DNA of 51,782 nt from Streptomyces mayonensis (GTDB lineage: Bacteria; Actinomycetota; Actinomycetes; Streptomycetales; Streptomycetaceae). The notes under the pieces were generated by a model. It searched no databases. It had not been told where the DNA came from and saw nothing but the letters and a program-made list of their open reading frames with translations. The DNA lies in contig NZ_JACBYP010000053.1 of the NCBI RefSeq assembly GCF_018982965.1, positions 1 to 51,782 on the forward strand, written 5' to 3'. Within the stretch, counting starts at the first letter, position 1; each line of letters opens with the position of its first letter. Shown here piece by piece: positions 24,423 to 32,290 of this stretch. The translations under genes and the position numbers were made by a program.

Positions 24423-26488
24423 TGGATCTGGACACGCTCAGGTTTGGCCGGTTCACGACACTGGACACCGCCATCGCGGACTGGTCACGAGTGGTCGGCC
24501 ACCTCGAGACGCTGGAGAAGGACGCGCGCGACGGGCTCAAGGCCGCGGCCGACAAAGCCAACTGGAAAGGCGTGAACGCCACGGTGACGCGTGAGTTCAT
24601 CGCCAAGACCGCGGACGAGTTCGCCGACGCCCACACCGAGGCCACCAGCATCCACAACATCCTCAAGGACACCTACGGCGAACTCGTGGGGTACCGGGAC
24701 CAGCTCAACGAGGCGATCTCCGACGGTTTGAAGAAGAACCTGACGGTGATGGACACCGGAAACGGAGCCTTCACCGTCAGCATGAACGTCCACCCCGACA
24801 GGGCCGCCGAGGGCACCTCCGTGCCCGACCACAGCCAGCAGGACGTGGACCGTCTGAGGGACGAGGTCCAGCGCATCCTGAAGGCTGCCACCAAGAGCGA
24901 CGACTCGGCCGACGAGGCCCTGCGGATCCTGGTCGACCAGGCACAGTACGGCTTCTCGGGCGCCTCCTACGAGGACCGGGACTCCGCAGCCCAGGCCGTG
25001 CAGGATGCTGAGGACCTCGCGCACCTCATCAAGGACAAGGGCGACTCCATGTCACCCGAGGAGTTCGACCGGCTCACTCGTGCCCTGGGCACCTACCGCA
25101 ACGACCCGCTCTTCCAGGAGAAGTTCGCCACCACGCTCGGACCGCGCGGAACGCTGGACTTCTGGGCCGATCTCGCCGACCCGTCCGACGGCGGTGATCT
25201 GCAACGGTCCCGCCACGACCAACTGGGCGACCTGCAGAAGAACCTCGGTCTCGTTCTCGCCGGGGCGACCCGCTCCGACTCCCCCGCGATGCGCCAGTGG
25301 GAGGACCAGATGGTCCAGCTCGGCGACGACCGCATCCAGACCCGCGGCACCCAGGTGTACGGCTTCCAGCTGATGAGCAACCTCATGCGTACCGGGGACT
25401 ACGACGACACGTTCCTGAACAAGTACGGGAACGCGCTCGTGGAGACCGAGAAGAAGATGCGGCTGCCGGACCACTACTGGAACGCCGGCGCGCCGCCCAT
25501 GCCGAAGATGAACTTCATCGGAGACGACTTCGGCCGCGACCCGGTGACGGGCTTCATGACCGCTCTGTCCACCAGCCCGGATGCCGCGACGGACTTCTTC
25601 AACACCACCCAGCCGCAGGACAACGCCGAGTGGGTACTCAAGGACCGGCCCACCTTCGACGACACGCCCCTCGATGACGACGACGCCAACCAGTCCCGCG
25701 AGGCGACCGGCAAAGCCCTGCTGGCCGCCGCCACCGGCGTCAACCCCAACGACCCGAACGCCGTGCCCGTCGAGCACACCCCGGACAACCGGCATGTCCT
25801 CGACCGTTCCCTGAAGTACCTCTCCGAAGCCGGCGACGACATGCCTTCCGAGTTCCGCGACGACATGGCCACCGTCCTCGTCAACTGGGGCGACGAGGTC
25901 CACAACACCGCCAGCGCCCTTGCGGACGACCCGAGCGATCCCGGCCAGCTGGACCGCCACCACTTGATGGAGGTGGCCAAACAGGTCTCCCGCGACCAGC
26001 ACGCCTACGGCATCCTCAACGACGGCATCAACCGCGAGATGGTTCGCGACATCTACAGCGACCACCCCAGCGATCCGAAGGAAACCCTCTTGCGCGCCGG
26101 GCACACCACTGGCTTCCTCGAGGAGGCCCGCTACCAGGCGCTCAAGACGGACAAGGACGACCCGTCCTGGGACGCCAAGTGGATCTACCACGGTTTCGGC
26201 GGTGCGGCGAACTTCATCCCCGTCGTGGGCGACGCCGCCCAGCGCGGCATCGACGCGCTTGCCTACCAATGGCAGCTGGACGAACAGAAGCGCATCGACG
26301 AGGAGATCGGCCGGCAGAACGGCGACGTCTTCACCGCCCGGGAGAACCAGCTGCAGCAGTTGGCCGACGCATGGATGGATGCCAACCCCGACCACCAGGG
26401 CAACAACCGCTACACCCTCACCTCCGAGATCAACGGAGCCGCTTTCGACGGCAATGCCCGCGCTCAAGGACTGGCAGGAGACCAGTGA
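24422..26488 (+). CDS. cassette 1 gene B: large WXG-domain ESX substrate
   Basis: A 688-residue acidic protein. The N-terminal ~110 residues form a helical segment with a WXG turn (W48-K-G50, in DKANWKGVNATVTREF) and match cassette 2 gene B closely. A long conserved core includes FATTLGPRGTLDFWADL, YGFQLMSNLMRTGDYDD and STSPDAATDFFN. Near the C terminus a Gly/Ala-rich hydrophobic segment (GFGGAANFIPVVGDAA) may contact membrane. There is no signal peptide. It may belong to an actinobacterial family catalogued as DUF6571, from memory and unchecked. I infer T7SS export. Genes A, B and C overlap at their ends, so they form one translation unit. Confidence 0.82.
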   Translation: MDLDTLRFGRFTTLDTAIADWSRVVGHLETLEKDARDGLKAAADKANWKGVNATVTREFIAKTADEFADAHTEATSIHNILKDTYGELVGYRDQLNEAISDGLKKNLTVMDTGNGAFTVSMNVHPDRAAEGTSVPDHSQQDVDRLRDEVQRILKAATKSDDSADEALRILVDQAQYGFSGASYEDRDSAAQAVQDAEDLAHLIKDKGDSMSPEEFDRLTRALGTYRNDPLFQEKFATTLGPRGTLDFWADLADPSDGGDLQRSRHDQLGDLQKNLGLVLAGATRSDSPAMRQWEDQMVQLGDDRIQTRGTQVYGFQLMSNLMRTGDYDDTFLNKYGNALVETEKKMRLPDHYWNAGAPPMPKMNFIGDDFGRDPVTGFMTALSTSPDAATDFFNTTQPQDNAEWVLKDRPTFDDTPLDDDDANQSREATGKALLAAATGVNPNDPNAVPVEHTPDNRHVLDRSLKYLSEAGDDMPSEFRDDMATVLVNWGDEVHNTASALADDPSDPGQLDRHHLMEVAKQVSRDQHAYGILNDGINREMVRDIYSDHPSDPKETLLRAGHTTGFLEEARYQALKTDKDDPSWDAKWIYHGFGGAANFIPVVGDAAQRGIDALAYQWQLDEQKRIDEEIGRQNGDVFTARENQLQQLADAWMDANPDHQGNNRYTLTSEINGAAFDGNARAQGLAGDQ

Positions 26489-27063
26489 CCAAGCACACTT
26501 CCCCCCTGCAGGGGCGGCCGCGTCGGTCGGGCGGACGCACGTTGGCCACCGGGGCCCTGGCCGCCGTCCTTTTGTTCGTCTCAGCCGGCTGCTCGGGAAC
26601 CGACCGGGCCTACTCGGTGCCCGGCGACCTGTGCGGGGTGACCGTGGACTCCGATCTGCTCTCCCCGTTCCTGCCCGACGGCGAAAAACTCGCCCAGGAC
26701 TCTTACGACCACGGCGCCGTCAGCCCGCGATGCCGCGTCACCGTGGACAAGTCCCTGATCATGCACATCTCCGGTGATGTGGTCGAGCGAGACACCGACC
26801 CCGTCGAGGTGAAGGAGCGCGGACTTCTGCGGCTCGGCAACCCCTCCCCCGCGGATGTGGGCGATGCGGCTCGCGTCGCGGACCAGGGGGCCATGGCGGT
26901 CGCCGACTGCACGAGAGACGACGAGCCGATGCGCTTCGTCGCGATGATCGAACTCCAGAAGGAGATCCCCGAAGAGACCTCGGAGCGCAGGTCCGATCTG
27001 ACAAAACTCCTCGGCGACTACTTCCCGAAAGCGATGGCAGCCGTGAACTGCCACGAGACCTGA
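26485..27063 (+). CDS. cassette 1 gene C: four-cysteine lipoprotein
   Basis: A 192-residue lipoprotein. The GTG start overlaps the gene B stop (GTGA). A signal peptide ends in the lipobox VSAGC (Cys36). The mature part begins with YSVPGDLCGVTV, then LLSPFLPDGEKL, a second Cys before RVTVDK, and further Cys in VADCTRDD and AVNCHET. The same Y-VP--LCG, L-P-G-K and Cys pattern is in cassette 2 gene C. It should be membrane-anchored outside the cell. It could be an immunity-like partner or an accessory factor for the gene B product; neither is shown. Confidence 0.8.
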   Translation: MTKHTSPLQGRPRRSGGRTLATGALAAVLLFVSAGCSGTDRAYSVPGDLCGVTVDSDLLSPFLPDGEKLAQDSYDHGAVSPRCRVTVDKSLIMHISGDVVERDTDPVEVKERGLLRLGNPSPADVGDAARVADQGAMAVADCTRDDEPMRFVAMIELQKEIPEETSERRSDLTKLLGDYFPKAMAAVNCHET

Positions 27064-27453
27064 AACCCGCAACGCTCGCCAGCGCGCTCGTCGTGGTTCG
27101 AGGCGTCGGTGGACGAATCCGGCGGAAGTATCGTCCTCCAGCGGGCCGCCGGTGGTGAAGCTGCCGTCCAGGGCCCGGGTGGACATGTCGGGCCCTCCCT
27201 CCCCCACGCCGCTGCCGTGCATAGTGCTGCACCACCACCGGGGACTCCCCTTCGATCTCGCGACCGGGGATGGCGCGGGGCAAAGACCCCAGCGCGCTGC
27301 CGTTGCAGACGCCTTGTCCCGTCCCTGGTTGCCCTCGGCGCACGCACCGCCCCGTCATGCCGTTGCTAGGTTATGGCGGAGTCCGGTCACCGCACGGCGC
27401 CGTCCGGTCCGTGACTGCGCTGACGGTACTGCACACGGGGAAGGTTGCCGCCC
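27064..27453. other. spacer between the two cassettes (390 bp)
   Basis: No gene with adequate support is seen. It holds a hairpin at 27170-27196 and the promoter region of cassette 2; a TAGGTT hexamer at 27367-27372 could be a -10 element, but its -35 is unclear. The cassette 2 gene A ribosome binding site (GGGGAAGG) is at the right end. Confidence 0.55.
27170..27196 (+). terminator. hairpin after cassette 1
   Basis: A perfect 8-bp stem (AGGGCCCG paired with CGGGCCCT) with an 11-nt loop lies 107 bp past the gene C stop. It may end the cassette 1 transcript. Confidence 0.45.
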
Positions 27454-27963
27454 ATGGCATGGGACGAGTGGGAACAGCTCAAGGCCGACGCACGAGAACG
27501 GCAACAGGGCGCTGCGCACATGCAGTTGAACCAACTGGACGGAGGCGGGCCGGTTGCCCCGCCGAGCCAGTACGGGGACCTGAAGGTCAAGAACGACGCC
27601 CTGACCAAGGTCGGCAAGGACGCCCACACCCTGTACAACCAACTGTGGGACAAGGCCCGGGTCCACATCGCCAGCAGCGACAGCGCCGCGGGGGACCTGT
27701 CCAAGCAGGGCTTCGCACTGGGCGCCGGGCTTCAGCATGTGTCGAACCGGTGGGACGAGCAACTGAAGTCGCTGATGGACGCGTGCGCCCAGATCTCCAA
27801 CCACATGCAGGTCACCAAGAAGACCCATGACGGTGACGAGGGTTACATCCTGCGGCAGATGAGCAGCATCGCGACCTTGGACGTCGGCTTTGACGAACGG
27901 GTCGGGGCGCCCGGAAAGAAGAACGAGATCTACGGCGAGCAGAGCCAGCAGAAGGGCGACTGA
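27454..27963 (+). CDS. cassette 2 gene A: small helical ESX-type partner
   Basis: A 169-residue protein starting at ATG after GGGGAAGG. It is a paralogue of cassette 1 gene A: AWDEWEQLK, MQLNQLDGGG, GDLSKQGFALGAGLQHV, NRWDEQLKSLMDACAQISNH and YILRQMSSIATLDVGFDE align throughout. It has about 20 more residues at the C terminus, rich in Lys and Gln. It is predicted all-helical with no signal peptide. A 69-bp spacer separates it from gene B, unlike the direct overlap in cassette 1. Probably a partner of the gene B product. Confidence 0.8.
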   Translation: MAWDEWEQLKADARERQQGAAHMQLNQLDGGGPVAPPSQYGDLKVKNDALTKVGKDAHTLYNQLWDKARVHIASSDSAAGDLSKQGFALGAGLQHVSNRWDEQLKSLMDACAQISNHMQVTKKTHDGDEGYILRQMSSIATLDVGFDERVGAPGKKNEIYGEQSQQKGD

Positions 27964-28032
27964 CGCCCCCGCGCCGTTGCACGGTGCCCCCGATCCTTCC
28001 TTCTGAACCGACTGACGAGGAACGAACATCCC

Positions 28033-30366
28033 ATGGAACTCGAAGCGCTGCGCGACGCCAACTTCAAGCTGGTCGACGATGCCGTGGCGGACTGGTCGAC
28101 GCTCGTCAGCAGTCTCGCGGAGCTGAAGAAGGACGCCGAGGACAATCTGCACCAGGGCGCCAACAAGGCCGACTGGGCCGGCGTGAACGCCAAGGTGTCC
28201 AAGGAGTTCATCGGGAAGACGGCGGGCGAGTTCGCGGACGCCCACACTCAGGCGAGGACCATCTACAAGATCCTCAACGACACGGTGGGTGAGCTGAAGG
28301 ACTACCACCAACAGCTTCTGAACGCCCTTGAGGGCGGCCGCAAGAAGAACCTCATGGTCACCTGCCACGAGGGTGGCTTCACTGTCACCACGAACGCGCC
28401 GCCCGAGGCCCGCAGCACGATGGACCAGGACAACAAGGGCGACATCACCGCGCTGCGGGATCAGATCCAACGGATTCTCAACAAGGCAACCGAGAGTGAC
28501 GACTCGGCCAAGACCGTTCTCCAGGCCATCGCCGATCAGAGTTCGCTGGGCTTCTCCGACGCCGACTACAAGGACCGGGACTCCGCAGCCGAGGCCGTGA
28601 ACCAGGCCGAAGAGCTGGCGGCACTGGCGCAGAAGAACCCTGACGACCTCAGTGTCGAGGACTTCGACAGACTCAACGCCGGGCTGAAGAAGTACGCCGG
28701 CGATGAACTGTTCGCCGAACGGTTCGCCACAACGTTGGGCCCCGAGGGGACATTGGAGTTCTGGGCCGGGGTCACGGACTCGCAGCGGGGAAACTGGGAC
28801 TTGCAGCGTGAACGCCGCGACCAGTTCGACGACTTGCAGCGGAGTCTGGGAATGACGCTGGCCACCGCGACGCAGAGCGATTCGACGGCGATGGGCACCT
28901 GGAAGCACACGATGACCGACATCGGTGACAAGCCGCTGTACGGCGAGCGTGGTGGCCCGATGGGTTTCCAGGTCATGAGCAATCTGATGCGGGCCGGTGA
29001 CTACGACGACGGGTTCCTCAGGGACTACGGCACCAAGCTCATGGAAACCGAGCGGAAGCTCACGGGGAACGGAGAGCACCCCAACCTCGCCTGGCGGCGC
29101 CTCGGGGCGGACCCCTACCTCAACCGGATGGGGGACGACAGCGGCTCGGACCCGTTCACCGGTTACCTGAAGGGACTGTCCAACAGCCCCGACGCGGCAA
29201 CCGACTTCTTCAACCAGCAGTTCGTGTCGAAAGACGACCCCGACAACCCCTTCGAACGCGACACCGACGACAACGGGAAGAAGGGGAAGGTCTCCCTGTC
29301 CAACTTCCAGTACTTGTTCGAGGAACGGGACTGGCCGCAGGAGTCGAACCTCAAGGGCGACGATCTGCATACCGGACAGAACAATCTGGCATTGGCATTG
29401 GAAGCCGCGACCACAGGCCACCCGGCGGGTGAGTTGTTCCCGATGCCGAACTCTCCTGGCCACACTGCTGAACAGGCAACACTGTTCGAGAGTCTCGTGG
29501 CGTCGATCTCGGAGGACCCCCAACGACTCACGGATCACAGCTACATGTCGGACAGTATGGGTCAAATCGCTTCCGAGTATCTTCCCGATATCAACCGCGC
29601 AGCAACCGACGTAGACCCGAACCCGGATAAGAATGACGTCGACGCCCAGCAGGCATGGAAGCGCGTAGAGAACCTCTACCCAGTCTCCGGATCCTCCGCA
29701 GAGCTAAATCACAGAGATGCTTCTCGCTTCCTTTTCACTGTCGGCCAGAACCCCGAAGGGTTCTCTGCCGTAGAGGTGGGCCAGAAGAGTTATATGGCCT
29801 CCTTGATGGACTACCACTTGAATTCTGATTTGCCCGACAATCGACACCCCAATCACGATACGGAACTCACCGTCCGATCCATTGCCAGGAATTCAGGGGA
29901 AGTCTCGGGGACGCTTGCGATGGGCCGTAACGAGGCAGTTGCGTCTGGCGCTGTGGAGAGCGACGACGCCTACGACCACTCCGTGGCTCAATGGAAAAAT
30001 ACTATTTCAGGAACCGTCGGCCTTGGCGTTGGCGTTGGCACGTCGTTCATCGCCTCCCCTGTTGCTGGCGCAGTGGTCGGTGGGACCGCAGGAACTGTCA
30101 CCAGCGTGGTCATGGAACAAATCTTCAAGGACGTGGAAGGCAGCGCGAAAGACGATGCCGGCTCGGAAATGGGCGAGAACTGGGAAAATGGACAGGATGA
30201 CAACATGAAATACACCCGGCGCGCTGCTTCGGAAGCCGCAAGGGCTCACCACCATGCGCATCCCGGGGATGTCGCCACCTGGGCAGAGGAAGAAGCCGCC
30301 CAGGGCTACCTGTCCGCAGGGGATTACATGGAACGCGTTGGCACCGAGTTGGTAACGGACCTCTGA
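28033..30366 (+). CDS. cassette 2 gene B: large WXG-domain ESX substrate
   Basis: A 777-residue paralogue of cassette 1 gene B, with ATG after GAGGAAC. The N-terminal segment has W48-A-G50 in NKADWAGVNAKVSKEF, and the core has FATTLGPEGTLEFWAG, MGFQVMSNLMRAGDYDD and LSNSPDAATDFFN. The C-terminal third differs more and is longer. It has a Gly-rich hydrophobic stretch (TVGLGVGVGTSFIASPVAGAV, cut at 20 would omit its end) near residues 660-690 that could form a membrane hairpin, then a charged helical tail. From about 29540 onward codons are clearly more AT-ending than in the 5' part. I infer T7SS export; effector activity is not recognisable. Confidence 0.82.
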   Translation: MELEALRDANFKLVDDAVADWSTLVSSLAELKKDAEDNLHQGANKADWAGVNAKVSKEFIGKTAGEFADAHTQARTIYKILNDTVGELKDYHQQLLNALEGGRKKNLMVTCHEGGFTVTTNAPPEARSTMDQDNKGDITALRDQIQRILNKATESDDSAKTVLQAIADQSSLGFSDADYKDRDSAAEAVNQAEELAALAQKNPDDLSVEDFDRLNAGLKKYAGDELFAERFATTLGPEGTLEFWAGVTDSQRGNWDLQRERRDQFDDLQRSLGMTLATATQSDSTAMGTWKHTMTDIGDKPLYGERGGPMGFQVMSNLMRAGDYDDGFLRDYGTKLMETERKLTGNGEHPNLAWRRLGADPYLNRMGDDSGSDPFTGYLKGLSNSPDAATDFFNQQFVSKDDPDNPFERDTDDNGKKGKVSLSNFQYLFEERDWPQESNLKGDDLHTGQNNLALALEAATTGHPAGELFPMPNSPGHTAEQATLFESLVASISEDPQRLTDHSYMSDSMGQIASEYLPDINRAATDVDPNPDKNDVDAQQAWKRVENLYPVSGSSAELNHRDASRFLFTVGQNPEGFSAVEVGQKSYMASLMDYHLNSDLPDNRHPNHDTELTVRSIARNSGEVSGTLAMGRNEAVASGAVESDDAYDHSVAQWKNTISGTVGLGVGVGTSFIASPVAGAVVGGTAGTVTSVVMEQIFKDVEGSAKDDAGSEMGENWENGQDDNMKYTRRAASEAARAHHHAHPGDVATWAEEEAAQGYLSAGDYMERVGTELVTDL

Positions 30367-30430
30367 CACGGAGTCAGTGGCCTGCCTGGTTCCCGTACAC
30401 CTTCTGATAAGCCAGATCTGGAGTTCTCCT

Positions 30431-30946
30431 GTGAAAACCTATCGAATCGCGAGCTTGTCGATGGCACTAATGGCGGTGCTCTCCGGCTGCTCGGGAGGCG
30501 AACCGGAAAGTTCGTATGAGGTCCCTGAAGAACTTTGCGGCACTCCGGTGGGCCAGGACGTCCTTTCCAGACTTCTACCCGCCGGGAAAAAGATCAATGT
30601 TCAGGAGAAGACCCCCGTGCCCAGTCGCCTGCGCTGCCAGGTGAACGTCGACGGTGAAGCAGCTCTCAGAGTAAGTCAGGAATGGTGGAAGAAAGGCAGT
30701 AGTATTACTGATGTCGCCAGGGGGGTGCCTCAATTGGACTCCGCCGCATTGACCGACTCCGAAGCATTTCTGCAGTCCGGTACTGGCGCCGCGCAACACG
30801 CACGTTGCAAGAGCACGGAGCACGGCGACCAAAGTCTTTTTGTAACCGTCCAGATCTATTCGGAGGACATTGACGATCCGGCAGCTGTGAAGAAATTCGT
30901 CACCTCGTACACACAAGCTGTGGAAGACTCGCCGTCGTGCCGCTGA
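30431..30946 (+). CDS. cassette 2 gene C: four-cysteine lipoprotein
   Basis: A 171-residue lipoprotein with GTG start after GGAG. A short signal peptide ends in the lipobox VLSGC (Cys20). The mature sequence has YEVPEELCGTPV, LLPAGKKI, LRCQVNVDG, HARCKST and SPSC near the end, matching cassette 1 gene C in layout. Codon use is AT-richer than that of the flanking Ecc genes, continuing the shift seen in the 3' end of gene B. It is convergent with the second mycosin; the two stop codons are only 8 bp apart and lie in one hairpin. Confidence 0.8.
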   Translation: MKTYRIASLSMALMAVLSGCSGGEPESSYEVPEELCGTPVGQDVLSRLLPAGKKINVQEKTPVPSRLRCQVNVDGEAALRVSQEWWKKGSSITDVARGVPQLDSAALTDSEAFLQSGTGAAQHARCKSTEHGDQSLFVTVQIYSEDIDDPAAVKKFVTSYTQAVEDSPSCR

Positions 30947-30960
30947 CTCCGCTGTCAGCG
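30941..30960. terminator. hairpin containing both convergent stop codons
   Basis: The arms CGCTGAC (30941-30947) and GTCAGCG (30954-30960) pair over 7 bp with a 6-nt loop. Each arm contains one gene's TGA stop. It is short for a terminator but centred exactly on the junction. Confidence 0.45.
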
Positions 30961-32286
30961 ATGGCTCCCCCGCCGCCGCGCGTCCCGTACCGCCACTGCT
31001 GTGCCGGCGAGGGCGGTGGCGAGGACCAGGGCGCCGACGGCTGCGTAGGTGCCCAGGCGGGTGTTGCGTTGCTCCGGGGTTTCGCCGAGGTGGAGGGGGG
31101 CGACGTCGGGGGCCTTGGCGTGGGCGTCTGACTGTTCGGCTGCGGGGGATTCCACCGGGTTGGCCGGGTCCACGTCCGTGAGGGCCTTGACCGGGTCGAT
31201 CACGCCCCAGCCGACGAGGCGGTCGTGGCCGGGGATGGAGCGTTCGGCCGTCTGCTCGATCTGGGCGACGATCTGGGCCGCCGTCCACTTGGGGTACGCC
31301 GATTTCAGCAGCGCCGCCACCGCTGCCACGTAGGGCGCGGAGAAGCTGGTGCCGTTGTCGGAGCAGTGGCCGCCGCCGGGGACGGTGGAGATCATGTCGA
31401 CGCCAGGAGCCGCCACGCCCACGAACTCGCCGGCCTGCGAGAAGGATGCGCGTTCGTTGTTGCGGTCGGAGGAGGCGACGGCGAGGACGCCGGCGTAGGA
31501 GGCCGGGTAGGTCGTCTTGTCCTTGCCTCCCAGGCCGTCGTTGCCCGCCGAGGCGACGACCACGACCTGCTTGTTCAGGGCGTAGTCGACGGCCGACTTC
31601 AGGGTCGCGTCGGGTTTGACGGCGTTGGCCGTGTCCTGGGAGATGTTGATGACGTCGGCGCCCGCGTCCACGGCGTGCCGGATCGATGACGCGAGAGTGT
31701 CGGCCGTGCCGTTGCCCTCCGCGTCGTTCTGCTTGATCGGGATGATCGTGGCTTCCGGGGCCAGGCCGACGAAGCCGGTGCCCTGGGCGGGGCGGGCCGC
31801 GATGATGCCGGCCACGCGGGTGCCGTGGCCGACGGTGTCGGTGGTGCCGTGGGCGTTGCCCCGTTCGATCTTCTCGCCCTTGTCGTTCTTCGCCGGCAGG
31901 TAGTTCTTGCCCTTCGACGCCTCGACTGCGTCGGCGAGTTGGGGATGCTTCGCGTCGACGCCGGTGTCGATTACCGCGACCTGAACACCCTTGCCCTTCG
32001 ACTGTGCCCACATCTCGTCCAGGTTGACGCGTTGGAGCGCCCACGGCCTGCCCTCGTAGTTCTTGGAGGGGAAGGTGCACTGTCCGCTGTCGGCCGCCCG
32101 TGCCGCGGGGGCGGCGGGGAGGAGGGTGAGGGCGGTCGGTGTGGCGAGCACGGAGGCGGCGAGCGCCGTCGTCGTCAGGGTCCGGGCGGCCCGGGCGGGC
32201 CAGAGCCCGGGGGTTCCGCGTGTTCCGGGTGTCCCCGGTGTTCCGGTCTTCTGTTGCCGCATGGGGTCGGTCTTCTGGGGAGCCAT
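30955..32286 (-). CDS. mycP: mycosin, T7SS-associated serine protease (second copy)
   Basis: A 443-residue S8 protease. A long N-terminal leader with a hydrophobic segment (LTTTALAASVLATPTALTLL) ends near AARAADSG. The triad is Asp107 in VIDTGV, His154 in VGHGTRVAG and Ser314 in NGTSFSAPY. A linker leads to a C-terminal transmembrane helix (AAVGALVLATALAGTAVAV) and a basic tail. It starts 4 bp after the eccB stop, so eccB-mycP form an operon, the standard arrangement for the translocon mycosin. Codon use is normal high-GC, unlike parts of the first mycosin gene. Confidence 0.95.
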   Translation of the reverse strand: MAPQKTDPMRQQKTGTPGTPGTRGTPGLWPARAARTLTTTALAASVLATPTALTLLPAAPAARAADSGQCTFPSKNYEGRPWALQRVNLDEMWAQSKGKGVQVAVIDTGVDAKHPQLADAVEASKGKNYLPAKNDKGEKIERGNAHGTTDTVGHGTRVAGIIAARPAQGTGFVGLAPEATIIPIKQNDAEGNGTADTLASSIRHAVDAGADVINISQDTANAVKPDATLKSAVDYALNKQVVVVASAGNDGLGGKDKTTYPASYAGVLAVASSDRNNERASFSQAGEFVGVAAPGVDMISTVPGGGHCSDNGTSFSAPYVAAVAALLKSAYPKWTAAQIVAQIEQTAERSIPGHDRLVGWGVIDPVKALTDVDPANPVESPAAEQSDAHAKAPDVAPLHLGETPEQRNTRLGTYAAVGALVLATALAGTAVAVRDARRRGSHR

Positions 32287-32290
32287 GGCG

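Noticed and set aside
27064..27453. Minus-strand fragment with a protein-like stretch in the inter-cassette spacer
   Set aside because: A short stretch near 27100-27200 reads plausibly as protein, but it is only about 35 codons before turning into shadow of the lipoprotein gene; no start signal or family was found.
24422..30366. Gene B proteins as classic LXG toxins with a known toxin domain
   Set aside because: I see a WXG segment and a membrane-like stretch but no recognisable nuclease, NADase, ADP-ribosyltransferase or lipase motif, so only an analogy in gene order is claimed.
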